Assembly: GCF_006782915.1 (NCBI RefSeq)
Contig: NZ_VCNP01000040.1
Span: 1-64,000 of the forward strand
DNA length: 64,000 bases
Origin: Streptomyces calvus
GTDB taxonomy: Bacteria; Actinomycetota; Actinomycetes; Streptomycetales; Streptomycetaceae
Direction: 5' to 3'
The notes below the pieces were generated by a model. That model saw only the letters and a list, made by a program, of their open reading frames with translations. It was not told the origin of the DNA and made no database searches. Numbering within the stretch: position 1 is the stretch's first letter; each line of letters opens with the position of its first letter. The translations under genes and the position numbers were made by a program. This document shows, one piece after another, positions 42,333-50,926 of this stretch.

Positions 42333-43177
42333 GCACCACGACCCCGACCGAGAGCGGCGGGCTCGCCCCGGTGCGCACCGACTCCCTCGCCGAACTGCTG
42401 GTCGCCAAGGAGCGCCCGCCCCGGCCCAGCGCCTGGTCCGCCTCCATGACCTTCGGCTGGCGCGCCGTGTTGAAGATCAAGCACGTGCCCGAGCAGCTGT
42501 TCGACGTCACGGCGTTCCCGATCATGATGGTGCTGATGTACACGTACCTGTTCGGCGGGGCGCTGGCCGGCTCGCCGAAGGAGTACATCCAGTTCCTGCT
42601 GCCGGGCATCCTGGTGATGTCGGTCGTGATGATCACGATGTACACCGGTGTCTCGGTCAACACGGACATCGAGAAGGGTGTCTTCGACCGGTTCCGCAGC
42701 CTGCCGATCTGGCGGCCCTCGACGATGGTCGGCTATCTGCTCGGCGACGCCCTGCGCTACACCATCGCGTCGGTGGTGATGCTGACCGTCGGCATGATCC
42801 TCGGCTACCGGGCCGACGGCGGCGTGGCCGGTGTGCTCGCGGGGATCGCGCTGCTGGTGCTGTTCTCGTTCGCCTTCTCGTGGATCTGGACGATGTTCGG
42901 GCTGATGCTGCGCACCGAGAAGTCGGTGATGGGCGTCAGCATGATGGTGATCTTCCCGCTCACCTTCCTGTCCAACGTCTTCGTCGACCCGCGCACCATG
43001 CCGGGCTGGCTCCAGGCGTTCGTCAACAACAGCCCCGTCACCCATCTGGCGTCCGCGGTGCGCGGGCTGATGGCGGGCGACTGGCCGGCCGGCGAGGTCG
43101 CCTGGACGCTGGGCTGGTCCGCCCTGTTCGTGCTGGTCTTCGGCCCGGTCACGATGCGGCTGTACAACCGCAAGTAG
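42329..43177 (+). CDS. DrrB-type ABC-2 exporter permease
   Basis: 282 residues with six hydrophobic segments between about residues 60 and 278, preceded by a cytoplasmic N-terminal region. Conserved features are LFGGALAGSPKEYIQFLLPGI, TDIEKGVFDRFRSLPI and PLTFLSNVFVDPRTMPGWLQ. The ATG overlaps the stop of the ATP-binding gene (ATGA), so the two-gene exporter is translationally coupled. It ends in a strong bidirectional hairpin. Confidence 0.93.
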   Translation: MSTTTPTESGGLAPVRTDSLAELLVAKERPPRPSAWSASMTFGWRAVLKIKHVPEQLFDVTAFPIMMVLMYTYLFGGALAGSPKEYIQFLLPGILVMSVVMITMYTGVSVNTDIEKGVFDRFRSLPIWRPSTMVGYLLGDALRYTIASVVMLTVGMILGYRADGGVAGVLAGIALLVLFSFAFSWIWTMFGLMLRTEKSVMGVSMMVIFPLTFLSNVFVDPRTMPGWLQAFVNNSPVTHLASAVRGLMAGDWPAGEVAWTLGWSALFVLVFGPVTMRLYNRK

Positions 43178-43188
43178 CCGTGCCGGGA

Positions 43189-43227
43189 CGAGGCCGTGCG
43201 GGGCGGCGGAGGCCCCGCACGGCCTCG
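43189..43227. terminator. Strong bidirectional hairpin between ABC permease and K+ channel
   Basis: Sixteen-base perfect arms CGAGGCCGTGCGGGGC and GCCCCGCACGGCCTCG around a 7-base loop. They fill the gap between the convergent stop codons. Confidence 0.88.
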
Positions 43228-43229
43228 AC

Positions 43230-44336
43230 TCAACTCCGGGGCAGGGGGCGGATGTCGGGGGCGACCTGCGTGCCCGGCGTCGCCCGCACGATCGTGATCA
43301 GCCGGTCCGTCAGCTCCAGCTTCCCGACGTCCGGATCGTCGTAACCGAGCACCCGGTGCCCGCGTACGACGCTCACCACCAGGTCGGCGGTCTCCCGAGG
43401 CGTCTTGCCCACCTCGGCCTTTATGACCGGGCGTTCGATGATGTCCATTCCGGACCCCTGCTGGATGAGGTCCTCCATGACCATGCCGGCCGAAGGGCTG
43501 AGCACGGAGAGTCCCAGCAGTCGCCCGGCCGCGCTGGCGCTGGTGATGACCGCGTCGGCACCGGACTGCTTTAGCAGCGGGGCGTTCTCCTCCTCCCGCA
43601 CCGCGGCCACGATCTTCGCGCCCCGGTTGAGCTGCCGTGCCGTCAGGGCCACCAGGACCGCCGTGTCGTCGCGCTGTGTCGCGATGATGATCTGCCGTGC
43701 CCGGTGCAGCTCGGCGCGCTTCAGCACCTCGCTGCGTGTGGCGTCCCCTATGACACCGGCGTACCCGTCCGCGGTGGCCGCGTCGATCGCCTTGGAGCTG
43801 GGGTCGACCACCACGACCCGCTCCTTCGACAGCCCGGTCGCGCAGACGGTCTTGATCGCGGACCTGCCCTTGGTCCCAAAACCGACGACGACGGTGTGAT
43901 CGCGCAACGTGGACCTCCAGCGATTCAGTCGCCACTCTTCCCGGGTGCGTTCGGTGAGGGCCTCGAGGGTGGTGCCGACCAGGATGATCAGAAACAGCAC
44001 GCGCAGCGGCGTGATGACGAAGATGTTGGTGAGCCGGGCGCCGTCGCTGACCGGCGTGATGTCGCCGTACCCGGTGGTGGAGAGGGTGACGGTCGCGTAG
44101 TAGAACGCGTCGAGGAGATCGAGGGAGCCGTCGGAGTTGTCGTTGTAGCCCTCCTTGTCGACGTACACGATGAACGCCGTCACCACCAGTACCACCAGTG
44201 CCATCGACAGGCGTTTGGCGACCTGGCGGATCGGATGCTCGACCATCTTCCTCGGGAGTTTCACCCGATGGGTCACCAGGTGTTCGTCCGCCTGGCGAGC
44301 GATGGCGTCTTGGCCCGGAAGTTTCACGTGAAACAC
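43230..44336 (-). CDS. Potassium channel with cytoplasmic TrkA-N/RCK domain
   Basis: 368 residues. After about 30 residues, a two-helix pore module (about 40-125) contains the selectivity filter STTGYGDITP. This is followed by an RCK/TrkA-N domain with VVVGFGTKGRSAIKTV (nucleotide-binding Gly motif) and a TrkA-C-like end. It is a gated K+ channel of the inner membrane. GTG at 44336 is chosen because GGAGGA lies 9 bases upstream; GTG at 44327 is an alternative. It overlaps the 3' end of moeA by 13 bases, and the overlap contains a parS site, so the first codons read through GTTTCACGTGAAAC. Confidence 0.9.
   Translation of the reverse strand: MFHVKLPGQDAIARQADEHLVTHRVKLPRKMVEHPIRQVAKRLSMALVVLVVTAFIVYVDKEGYNDNSDGSLDLLDAFYYATVTLSTTGYGDITPVSDGARLTNIFVITPLRVLFLIILVGTTLEALTERTREEWRLNRWRSTLRDHTVVVGFGTKGRSAIKTVCATGLSKERVVVVDPSSKAIDAATADGYAGVIGDATRSEVLKRAELHRARQIIIATQRDDTAVLVALTARQLNRGAKIVAAVREEENAPLLKQSGADAVITSASAAGRLLGLSVLSPSAGMVMEDLIQQGSGMDIIERPVIKAEVGKTPRETADLVVSVVRGHRVLGYDDPDVGKLELTDRLITIVRATPGTQVAPDIRPLPRS
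44321..44334. other. parS: parS site inside the moeA / K+ channel overlap
   Basis: The perfect 14-base palindrome GTTTCACGTGAAAC, identical to that at 14330. It lies within codons of both genes (the last codons and stop of moeA, codons 1-6 of the channel) and is therefore constrained in two reading frames and as a ParB site. Confidence 0.93.
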
Positions 44337-45733
44337 ACCCCGATTCCTCCGGACGCCCAGGGCAGGTCGAGCAGTTCCGCCTCCTGACCGGGCTGTGCAC
44401 CGCCGGGCGGTACGACCGCCAGCGCATCGGCCGCCGCGATCCCGCGCAGCATCGCCGGGCCGTTGTAGAGCAGCGGCAGCGCCCGGCCGCCCCGTACGGA
44501 GACCGGGACCAGCCGGGTGTCGTGCGGATGTCCCTGCACGGCGCCCCGCAGCGGGAGCGTGTACGGCTCCGGGGCGGGGCGGGCCGCGAGGGTGCGCAGC
44601 AGGGGCTCGGCGAGCGTGAGGAGGCCGGAGACGGCGGCGAGGGGGTTGCCGGGCAGACCGACGAGGTGCTGGTTCTCCCGGGTGCGGGCGAGCAGCATCG
44701 GGTGGCCGGGGCGTACGGCGACGCCGTCGACGAGGAGTTCGGCGCCGATGCGGCGCAGCACGGGGTGCACATGGTCGACCGGTCCGGCCGCGGTGCCGCC
44801 CGTGGTGACGACGACATGGGCGTCGGACGCCGTGATCGCCTCGTACAGCGCCTGCTCGTCGTCGCCGACCCGGCGGACGGTGGTGACCTCCGCGCCGAGT
44901 GCGCGCAGCCAGGGCGGCAGCAGCGGGCCGAGCGCGTCCCGGATCAGCCCGTCGTGCGGCAGGCCCTCGTTCAGCAGCTCGTCCCCGAGGACGAAGACGT
45001 CGGCGCGGGGCCGGGGGACGACGCTGAGCGTGTCGTATCCGGCGGCGGCGGCCATGCCGAGGACGGGCGGGCTCACCGGGGTGCCCACGGGCAGCAACTG
45101 GTCGCCGCTGCGGCACTCCTGGCCGCGCGGGCGGATGTCCTGTCCGTGGCTGACGGTGTGCGGCGGCCGGGTGGCGGCGGTGACGTGCAGACGGCCCGAG
45201 TCGTCGGTGCGGCCGTGTTCGCTGCGGAGGACGGCGGTGGTGTCCGGGGGGATACGGGCGCCGGTCGCGATGCGCACGGCCTCGCCGTCGGTCAGCGACG
45301 GGTGTTCGGCGTGCCCGGCGAGCACACCCTCCTCCCGTACGGTCCAGGGGCCGGGCCCGGAGACCGCCCAGCCGTCCATCGCGGAGGTGTCGAAGGAGGG
45401 CAGGTCGGTCAGGGCGGTCAGGGGAGCGGCCAGGGTGAGACCGAGGGCGGAGGCCAGGGGCAGGTCGACCGGGGTCAGGTAACCGGTGCGGCCGGCGGTG
45501 CCGTGGCGCGGGGCGCGTGCGGCGAGGGCACGGGCATCGGTCCAGACGGTGGTGTGCGGGTGGCCCTCCGCACCGGGACGGTCGGCCCCCGGGGACCGGT
45601 CGTGGGGTGCGGGGGTACGGGCACCGGGGGTGCGGCCGGGAGTGCGGCCGGGGACTTCGTTCACGAGGGCGAGCGCCTCCTCGACGTCGAGGTCGTCGGC
45701 GTCCGCGTCGGCCCGGGTGACATGCGCGGTCAT
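44324..45733 (-). CDS. moeA: Molybdopterin molybdenumtransferase
   Basis: 469 residues. Features of MoeA: PSFDTSAMDGWAV, GDQLLPVGTPV, the central MogA-like domain with VLGDELLNEG and VVVTTGGTAAGPVDH, and GLPGNPLAAVSGL. It inserts molybdate into adenylylated molybdopterin. The N-terminus has an extra 70-residue Pro/Thr/Arg-rich segment before the usual beginning near residue 80. The ATG overlaps the stop of the upstream MobA-like gene (ATGA). The 3' end overlaps the channel gene and parS. Confidence 0.94.
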   Translation of the reverse strand: MTAHVTRADADADDLDVEEALALVNEVPGRTPGRTPGARTPAPHDRSPGADRPGAEGHPHTTVWTDARALAARAPRHGTAGRTGYLTPVDLPLASALGLTLAAPLTALTDLPSFDTSAMDGWAVSGPGPWTVREEGVLAGHAEHPSLTDGEAVRIATGARIPPDTTAVLRSEHGRTDDSGRLHVTAATRPPHTVSHGQDIRPRGQECRSGDQLLPVGTPVSPPVLGMAAAAGYDTLSVVPRPRADVFVLGDELLNEGLPHDGLIRDALGPLLPPWLRALGAEVTTVRRVGDDEQALYEAITASDAHVVVTTGGTAAGPVDHVHPVLRRIGAELLVDGVAVRPGHPMLLARTRENQHLVGLPGNPLAAVSGLLTLAEPLLRTLAARPAPEPYTLPLRGAVQGHPHDTRLVPVSVRGGRALPLLYNGPAMLRGIAAADALAVVPPGGAQPGQEAELLDLPWASGGIGVCFT

Positions 45734-46842
45734 CCGGCGTCCGGGCGGGTGTCGGGTGTCGCGTCGGGTGCGACATCACCGGAAGGGGTGTCGGAGGACG
45801 CGGTGTCTGTCGACGGGTCGCCGGTGGGCGGCGTGCCGGTGGTCGACCGGTTGTCGGTGGTCGACGGGGTGGCGATGGACGGGTTGGCGGTGGGCGGGGT
45901 GGCGGATGCGGTGTCCGCGGGGCGGGCGTCGGGGGAGGTGGTGGTCGGTGCGTCCTCGTCCGCCCAGCGCGCGGCGAGCGCCGCGGCCTTGCGGGCCGCG
46001 TCGGCGACGGCCTCCCGGTCACCGCCCGCGCGGGCGGCCGCGTAGCCGACGAGGAACGTGGTCAGCGGCGCGGCGGGCCGGGCCACTCCGTGCGCGGCAT
46101 CGCGGGCGAGGTCGAGCAGCACGCCGGTGTCGACGTCCAGGTCGATGCCCAGCTCGTCCTTGACTGCGGAGATCCATTCATCCAACACGTGTCCATGCTC
46201 CCTGATGCGTGCCCTGGCGGTGGCGATGTCGTCCCAGGTGTCGCAGTCGAAGGACGCCACCGGGTCGGAAAGGCGGGTGAGGTCGAGAGCGGCGGTCAGC
46301 CGGCGCAGGGGGAGCCCGGTCAGGCTGCCGTGCCGGTCGGTGAGCGCGGTCAGTTCGCGGCGCAGGGGCGCGGTCCGGTAGGCGGCGACGAGGGGCTGGT
46401 CCCGGCCGTCGGAGTCGGTCAGCAGCACTCCGTCGGCCGTGCCGCGGCGCAGCGCCGCCAACAGGGCCTCGACGGTGCGGGGTTCGAGGAAGGGCAGGTC
46501 GGCGGAGAGGAGGACGAGGTGGTCGGCGGTGGTCCTGCGGAGCCCGGCGCCGAGCGCGGCCAGCGGTCCGCCGCCCGCAGGCTCTTCCCGGGCCCACACC
46601 ACCGGCCGTGCGGTGGGCCGGGGAGAGGCGACGACCACCGTGGTCCGGGCACGGGCGCAGGCCGCGAGCACCCGGTCGAGCAGCGCCCGTCCACCCACCC
46701 GCACCCCGGGCTTGTCCGCTCCCCCGAGCCGCCGGGCGGCGCCACCGGCGAGCACCACGGCGTCGTACGCGGCGCCGACGCCGTCCGAGGGGTCACCGGC
46801 GGAACCACGGGCGGGATCGCCGGGCGGCTGGAACTCGGTCAC
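45730..46842 (-). CDS. MobA-like nucleotidyltransferase fused to DUF6457
   Basis: 370 residues. N-terminal NTP-transferase domain with LAGGAARRLGGADKPGVRVG and SADLPFLEP, the signature of molybdenum cofactor guanylyltransferase (MobA). It is followed by a DUF6457-type helical domain (LDEWISAVKDELGID ... DLARDAAHGVARPAAPLTTFLVG-like) and a Thr/Pro/Asp-rich disordered tail. It precedes moeA with an ATGA overlap, so it works in molybdenum cofactor synthesis; whether it makes the guanine dinucleotide form is inferred. No strong ribosome binding site is visible at the ATG. Confidence 0.88.
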   Translation of the reverse strand: MTEFQPPGDPARGSAGDPSDGVGAAYDAVVLAGGAARRLGGADKPGVRVGGRALLDRVLAACARARTTVVVASPRPTARPVVWAREEPAGGGPLAALGAGLRRTTADHLVLLSADLPFLEPRTVEALLAALRRGTADGVLLTDSDGRDQPLVAAYRTAPLRRELTALTDRHGSLTGLPLRRLTAALDLTRLSDPVASFDCDTWDDIATARARIREHGHVLDEWISAVKDELGIDLDVDTGVLLDLARDAAHGVARPAAPLTTFLVGYAAARAGGDREAVADAARKAAALAARWADEDAPTTTSPDARPADTASATPPTANPSIATPSTTDNRSTTGTPPTGDPSTDTASSDTPSGDVAPDATPDTRPDAG

Positions 46843-47137
46843 CCCCCGAGTATGCGTGCCCCCACGATCACAGGGAACGCGGGGGCACGGACACGGTCAG
46901 GGAAGGCATCGTCCAGGACGCCGACGAGGACAACGACCAGGGCGGCGAGGACGGACGGTCACTGCAGGCGTGTCGGTACCTCCTCGCACGACGAGGACGA
47001 CAGGACCACCGAGGGCGACGCCGGACCGGCCACTCACGCGGTCGGCGCCACCGCTCCGCCCTGCGCCTCGTGCCCGGTGCCGACCGCTTCGTCCCGGGCC
47101 CCGTGCCCGGCGGCCGTCGGACCGGCGGGCCGGTGTC
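46843..47137. other. Intergenic region with a copy of the pirin start segment
   Basis: 295 bases between the MobA-like gene start and the bkdC copy 2 stop. The segment 46955-46986 matches 17701-17732 (the pirin ribosome binding site and first codons) in 31 of 32 bases, with the start ATG changed to ACG on the minus strand. No gene runs through it. The rest shows no recognisable element. Confidence 0.7.
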
Positions 47138-48634
47138 TCACAGGGTCCGCAGCAGCACCGCCGGCTGCTCCACGCAGTCCGCCACGTACCGCAGGAATCC
47201 GCCCGCCGTGCCGCCGTCGCAGACCCGGTGGTCGAAGGTGAGCGAGAGCTGCACGACCTGCCGCACCGCCAGCTCGCCCTCGTGCACCCACGGCTTGGGG
47301 ACGATGCGGCCGACGCCGAGCATGGCGGCCTCGGGATGGTTGACGATCGGGGTCGAGCCGTCGACGCCGAAGACACCGTAGTTGTTCAACGTGAAGGTGC
47401 CGCCGGTGAGTTCCGCGGGCGTCAGCGTGCCGGCCCGGGCCGACTCGGTCAGCCGGGCGAACTCCGCCGTGAGCGATTCCGCGTCCCGCGCGTGCGCGTC
47501 CCGGACCACGGGCACGACGAGCCCCCGGTCGGTCTGCGCGGCGAACCCGAGGTGCACGTCGGCGTACTGGACGATCTCCCGCGCCTGTGTGTCCACCGAG
47601 GCGTTGAGCTCGGGGAAGCGGGCCAGCGCGGCGGTGCAGATCCGGGCCAGCAGCGCGAGGACGGAGATCTTCGGCCCGCCGGCCGCGTTCATCGCCGCCC
47701 GGGCCCGCATCAGTTCCGTCGCGTCGGCGTCCACCCAGCAGGTCGCGTCCGGTATCTCGGAGCGGCTGCGGGACAGCTTGTCGGCGACGGCACCGCGGAT
47801 GCCCTTGAGGGGGATCCGGGTGACGGCCCGGTCGGCCGGGGCCAGGTCGGTGGCCGGGGCGGCCTGCGTCCGCGGTTCCCCGGCCGTGCCGGTGCCCGTG
47901 CGGCCCTGGGCCGCGGCGGCGCGCAGCGCGTACTCCACGTCCGCCCGGAGGATCAGCCCGTCGGGGCCGGATCCGGTCATCTCGCGCAGGTCCAGGCCGT
48001 TCTGCCGGGCCAGCCTGCGTACCAGCGGGGAGATCACCGGGACCGGTCCGTCGGCCGCTCCCGCGGTGCGGGACGGGGTGCCGCCGGCTCCGGGCGTACC
48101 GGTGCGCTCCGGCTGCTGCGGAGCGTCCGCCGCCCGGGTGTCGCGGGTGTCCCGCGTCTCCACGGTCCTCGGCCGTCCGTTCGCCGACGGAGCCGCGAAC
48201 GCGGCAGGCGCAGAAGGCCCAGCGGGCGCCGGCTGTGCCGGGCGTATCCGGCGGCGACGGGCCGGCGCCTCGGAGGTGCCGTATCCGACCAGGACATTGC
48301 CGGAGCCCTCGGCGGCCGGGCCCTGCCCGCGCGCGGCCTCGCCGTCCGCCGTGCCCGGTCCGGTGGCCGGACGGCCGCCCTCGGCCGTCTCCCCCACCGC
48401 CACCGTCAGCAGCGGCGCGCCGACGGGCAGTTCGGTGCCCTCCGCGCCGAAGCGGGCCGTGACCACACCGCCGTAGGGGCAGGGCACCTCCACCATCGCC
48501 TTGGCCGTCTCGACCTCGACGACCGGCTGGTCGACGGCGACGACGTCGCCGACCTCGACCAGCCAGCGCACGATCTCCGCCTCGGTGAGTCCCTCACCGA
48601 GGTCGGGCAGCTTGAACTCCAGCACCTGTGCCAT
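47138..48634 (-). CDS. bkdC: 2-oxoacid dehydrogenase E2 (dihydrolipoamide acyltransferase), copy 2
   Basis: 498 residues. Lipoyl domain with EVETAKAMVEVP, an Ala/Pro/Gly linker of about 150 residues, an E3-binding domain (VRRLARQNGLDLREMTGSGPDG) and a catalytic domain with DHRVCDG. ATG shares its A with the stop of E1-beta (TGATG), giving tight coupling. Compared with the first copy the E2 is longer in the linker. The operon carries a PaaR-like box, so its main substrate may include aromatic or branched 2-oxoacids. Confidence 0.93.
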   Translation of the reverse strand: MAQVLEFKLPDLGEGLTEAEIVRWLVEVGDVVAVDQPVVEVETAKAMVEVPCPYGGVVTARFGAEGTELPVGAPLLTVAVGETAEGGRPATGPGTADGEAARGQGPAAEGSGNVLVGYGTSEAPARRRRIRPAQPAPAGPSAPAAFAAPSANGRPRTVETRDTRDTRAADAPQQPERTGTPGAGGTPSRTAGAADGPVPVISPLVRRLARQNGLDLREMTGSGPDGLILRADVEYALRAAAAQGRTGTGTAGEPRTQAAPATDLAPADRAVTRIPLKGIRGAVADKLSRSRSEIPDATCWVDADATELMRARAAMNAAGGPKISVLALLARICTAALARFPELNASVDTQAREIVQYADVHLGFAAQTDRGLVVPVVRDAHARDAESLTAEFARLTESARAGTLTPAELTGGTFTLNNYGVFGVDGSTPIVNHPEAAMLGVGRIVPKPWVHEGELAVRQVVQLSLTFDHRVCDGGTAGGFLRYVADCVEQPAVLLRTL

Positions 48635-49638
48635 CAGCTCTCGGCCTCCCACTGCAGACGCCCCACGGCGTCCAGGATCCGGTCCACTCCGGGCAGGTGG
48701 TGGCGCTCCAGCATCGGCGGCGGATACGGCAGGTCGAACCCGGCCACACGCAGCACCGGCGCCTCCAGGTGGTGGAAGCAGCGCTCCGTGACCCGGGCCG
48801 CGATCTCCCCGCCCGGGCCGCCGAAGCCACCCGACTCGTGGACGACGACCGCGCGTCCCGTCCGCCGCACCGAGGCGCACACCGTCTCGTCGTCGAACGG
48901 CACCAGGGAGCGCAGATCGACCACTTCGAGGTCCCAGCCCTCGGCCCGGGCCGCCTCGGCCGCCTCCATGCAGACGGGCAGGGACGGCCCGTACGTGATG
49001 AGCGTGGCACTCCGCCCTGAGCGCCTCACCACCGCACGGCCTATGGGTTCAACGGCCGTCGGCTCCTGCGGGTTCCAGGAGTCCTTCGACCAGTACAGCC
49101 GCTTGGGCTCCAGGAAGACGACCGGGTCGTCGGAGGCGATGGCGGCGCGCAGCAGGCCGTAGGCGTCCGCGACGGTGGCGGGCGTGACGACGTGGAGCCC
49201 CGGAGTCGCCATGTAGTACGCCTCGGAGGAGTCGCTGTGGTGCTCGACGCCGCCGATGCCGCCGCCGTAGGGGACGCGGATCGTGAGGGGCAGCGGCATC
49301 TTGCCGCGGGTGCGGTTGCGCATCTTCGCGACGTGCGAGAGCAACTGCTCGAACGCCGGGTAGGCGAACGCGTCGAACTGCATCTCCACGACCGGGCGCA
49401 GCCCGTACATGGCCATGCCGACGGCCGTGCCGAGGATCCCGGCCTCGGCCAGCGGCGTGTCCGTGCAGCGGTCCTCGCCGAACTCCTTGGCGAGTCCGTC
49501 GGTGACCCGGAAGACACCGCCGAGGGTGCCGACGTCCTCGCCCATGACGTGCACGGACGGGTCGGCGGCCATGGCGTCGCGCAGCGCGCGCGTGAGGGCC
49601 TGCGCCATGGTGGCCGGCTTGACGGCGACGGTGGTCAT
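48634..49638 (-). CDS. bkdB: 2-oxoacid dehydrogenase E1 beta, copy 2
   Basis: 334 residues. Closely similar to the first copy: VHVMGEDVGTLGGVFRVTDG, IRVPYGGGIGGVEHHSDSSE and LEAPVLRVAGFDLPYPPPMLE. The ATG overlaps the E1-alpha stop (ATGA). It forms the E1 heterotetramer with the upstream gene. Differences in the active-site regions between the two copies may give different chain-length or aromatic preferences; that is not testable from sequence alone. Confidence 0.93.
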   Translation of the reverse strand: MTTVAVKPATMAQALTRALRDAMAADPSVHVMGEDVGTLGGVFRVTDGLAKEFGEDRCTDTPLAEAGILGTAVGMAMYGLRPVVEMQFDAFAYPAFEQLLSHVAKMRNRTRGKMPLPLTIRVPYGGGIGGVEHHSDSSEAYYMATPGLHVVTPATVADAYGLLRAAIASDDPVVFLEPKRLYWSKDSWNPQEPTAVEPIGRAVVRRSGRSATLITYGPSLPVCMEAAEAARAEGWDLEVVDLRSLVPFDDETVCASVRRTGRAVVVHESGGFGGPGGEIAARVTERCFHHLEAPVLRVAGFDLPYPPPMLERHHLPGVDRILDAVGRLQWEAES

Positions 49639-50777
49639 CGCTGCGCCCCTTCCGACTCGGCCTCGGCGGCCAGCTCGGCCCGCAGCTGCTCCCGCTGCTC
49701 CAGCAGCTGGGGCGTGGGCTCGGCGTAGACGTGCGCGAAGAGGTCCATGGGGTCGAGCGCGGGGTCCTGGTTCATGTGGGCGCGCAGCGCGGCGGCCATG
49801 GTCTCGGCGTCCTGGCGGACGGCTTCGGCGCCGTCCTCGTCGAGCAGTCCGCGTGCGGTGAGCTCCTGCTCCAGCAGCGCGATGGGGTCGTGCCGCTTCC
49901 AGGTCTCGACCTCGGCGTCGCCGCGGTAGCGGGTGGCGTCGTCGGCGTTGGTGTGGGCCTCCACGCGGTACGTGATCGCCTCGACCAGGGTCGGGCCGCC
50001 GCCGGCGCGGGCGTGCCGCACGGCGTCGGCGAGGACCTCGTGCACGGCGGCGGCGTCGTTGCCGTCGACCAGGCGGCCGGGCATGCCGTAGCCGACGGCC
50101 TTGTGGGCCAGCGACGGTGCCGCGGTCTGCTTGGCGAGCGGCACGGAGATCGCGAAGCCGTTGTTCTGGACGAGGAAGACCACCGGGGCCTGCCAGACGG
50201 CGGCGAAGTTCAGCGCCTCGTGGAAGTCGCCCTCGCTGGTGCCGCCGTCGCCGACCATGGCGAGCGCGACCACGTCGTCGCCCTTGAGGCGGGCGGCGTG
50301 GGCGAGGCCCACGGCGTGCGGCAGCTGGGTGGCCAGCGGCGTGCTCAGGGGCGCGACGCGGTGCTCGTAGGGGTCGTAGCCGGTGTGCCAGTCGCCGCGC
50401 AGCAGGGTGAGGGCCTGGACCGGGTCCACACCGCGCGCGACGACCGCGAGGGTGTCGCGGTAGCTCGGGAAGAGCCAGTCGCGCTCCTCGAGGACGAGGG
50501 CGGCGGCCACCTCGCAGGCCTCCTGGCCGGTGCTCGAGGGGTAGACCGCCAGACGGCCCTGCTTGGTGAGGGCGGTGGCCTGCGCGTTGTAGCGGCGGCC
50601 CTTCACCAGCTCCGCGTACAGCCGGCGCAGCAGCTCCGGGTCGGCCTCGGCGGCCGCCTCGGTGCCCAGGACGCGGTACGGCTCCGCGTCGGGCAGCAGC
50701 GGCACGGGGTCGGTACGGGGCTGCCAGGCGGGCGGCGGGGTCGGCCGGTAGGCCCCCCGCTGCTCCATGACCGTCAT
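49635..50777 (-). CDS. bkdA: 2-oxoacid dehydrogenase E1 alpha, copy 2
   Basis: 380 residues. Thiamine diphosphate motif GDGGTSEGD...NNGFAIS, SYRDTLAVVARG and YRVEAHTNADDATRYR are present. It lacks the basic Thr/Lys extension of the first copy. GGAGGTGCCGTC precedes the ATG, a strong ribosome binding site. It heads the three-gene operon and is divergent from the Lrp-type regulator BkdR. A PaaR-like palindrome sits 56 bases upstream. Confidence 0.93.
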   Translation of the reverse strand: MTVMEQRGAYRPTPPPAWQPRTDPVPLLPDAEPYRVLGTEAAAEADPELLRRLYAELVKGRRYNAQATALTKQGRLAVYPSSTGQEACEVAAALVLEERDWLFPSYRDTLAVVARGVDPVQALTLLRGDWHTGYDPYEHRVAPLSTPLATQLPHAVGLAHAARLKGDDVVALAMVGDGGTSEGDFHEALNFAAVWQAPVVFLVQNNGFAISVPLAKQTAAPSLAHKAVGYGMPGRLVDGNDAAAVHEVLADAVRHARAGGGPTLVEAITYRVEAHTNADDATRYRGDAEVETWKRHDPIALLEQELTARGLLDEDGAEAVRQDAETMAAALRAHMNQDPALDPMDLFAHVYAEPTPQLLEQREQLRAELAAEAESEGAQR

Positions 50778-50832
50778 GACGGCACCTCCTCGTGGGATGT
50801 CGGAGGCGCGGCGTCAGTGACACGCCTCACCA

Positions 50833-50846
50833 ACCGATTGTTCGGT
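50833..50846. promoter_or_regulatory. PaaR-like box upstream of the second bkd operon
   Basis: ACCGATTGTTCGGT fits ACCG-NN-CG-NN-CGGT with one change (TG for the central CG). Identical symmetry to the boxes before paaN/paaH and paaA. It lies 56 bases before the bkdA start. Confidence 0.65.
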
Positions 50847-50875
50847 CGCCGGCACATTTTGGCTACGGGTGGCGT

Positions 50876-50907
50876 CAGGCTGTGGACAAACGGTTCTCCA
50901 CAGCCTG
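50876..50907. promoter_or_regulatory. Perfect inverted repeat containing two DnaA-box-like sequences before bkdR
   Basis: CAGGCTGTGGA and TCCACAGCCTG form 11-base perfect arms around 10 bases. The left arm contains TGTGGACAA, the reverse of the Streptomyces DnaA box TTGTCCACA, and the right arm TTCTCCACA, one change from it. It lies 20 bases upstream of the proposed bkdR start and 100 bases from the divergent bkdA start. It could be a BkdR operator, DnaA site or both. Confidence 0.65.
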
Positions 50908-50926
50908 TGATGGATGCAGTACGTCC

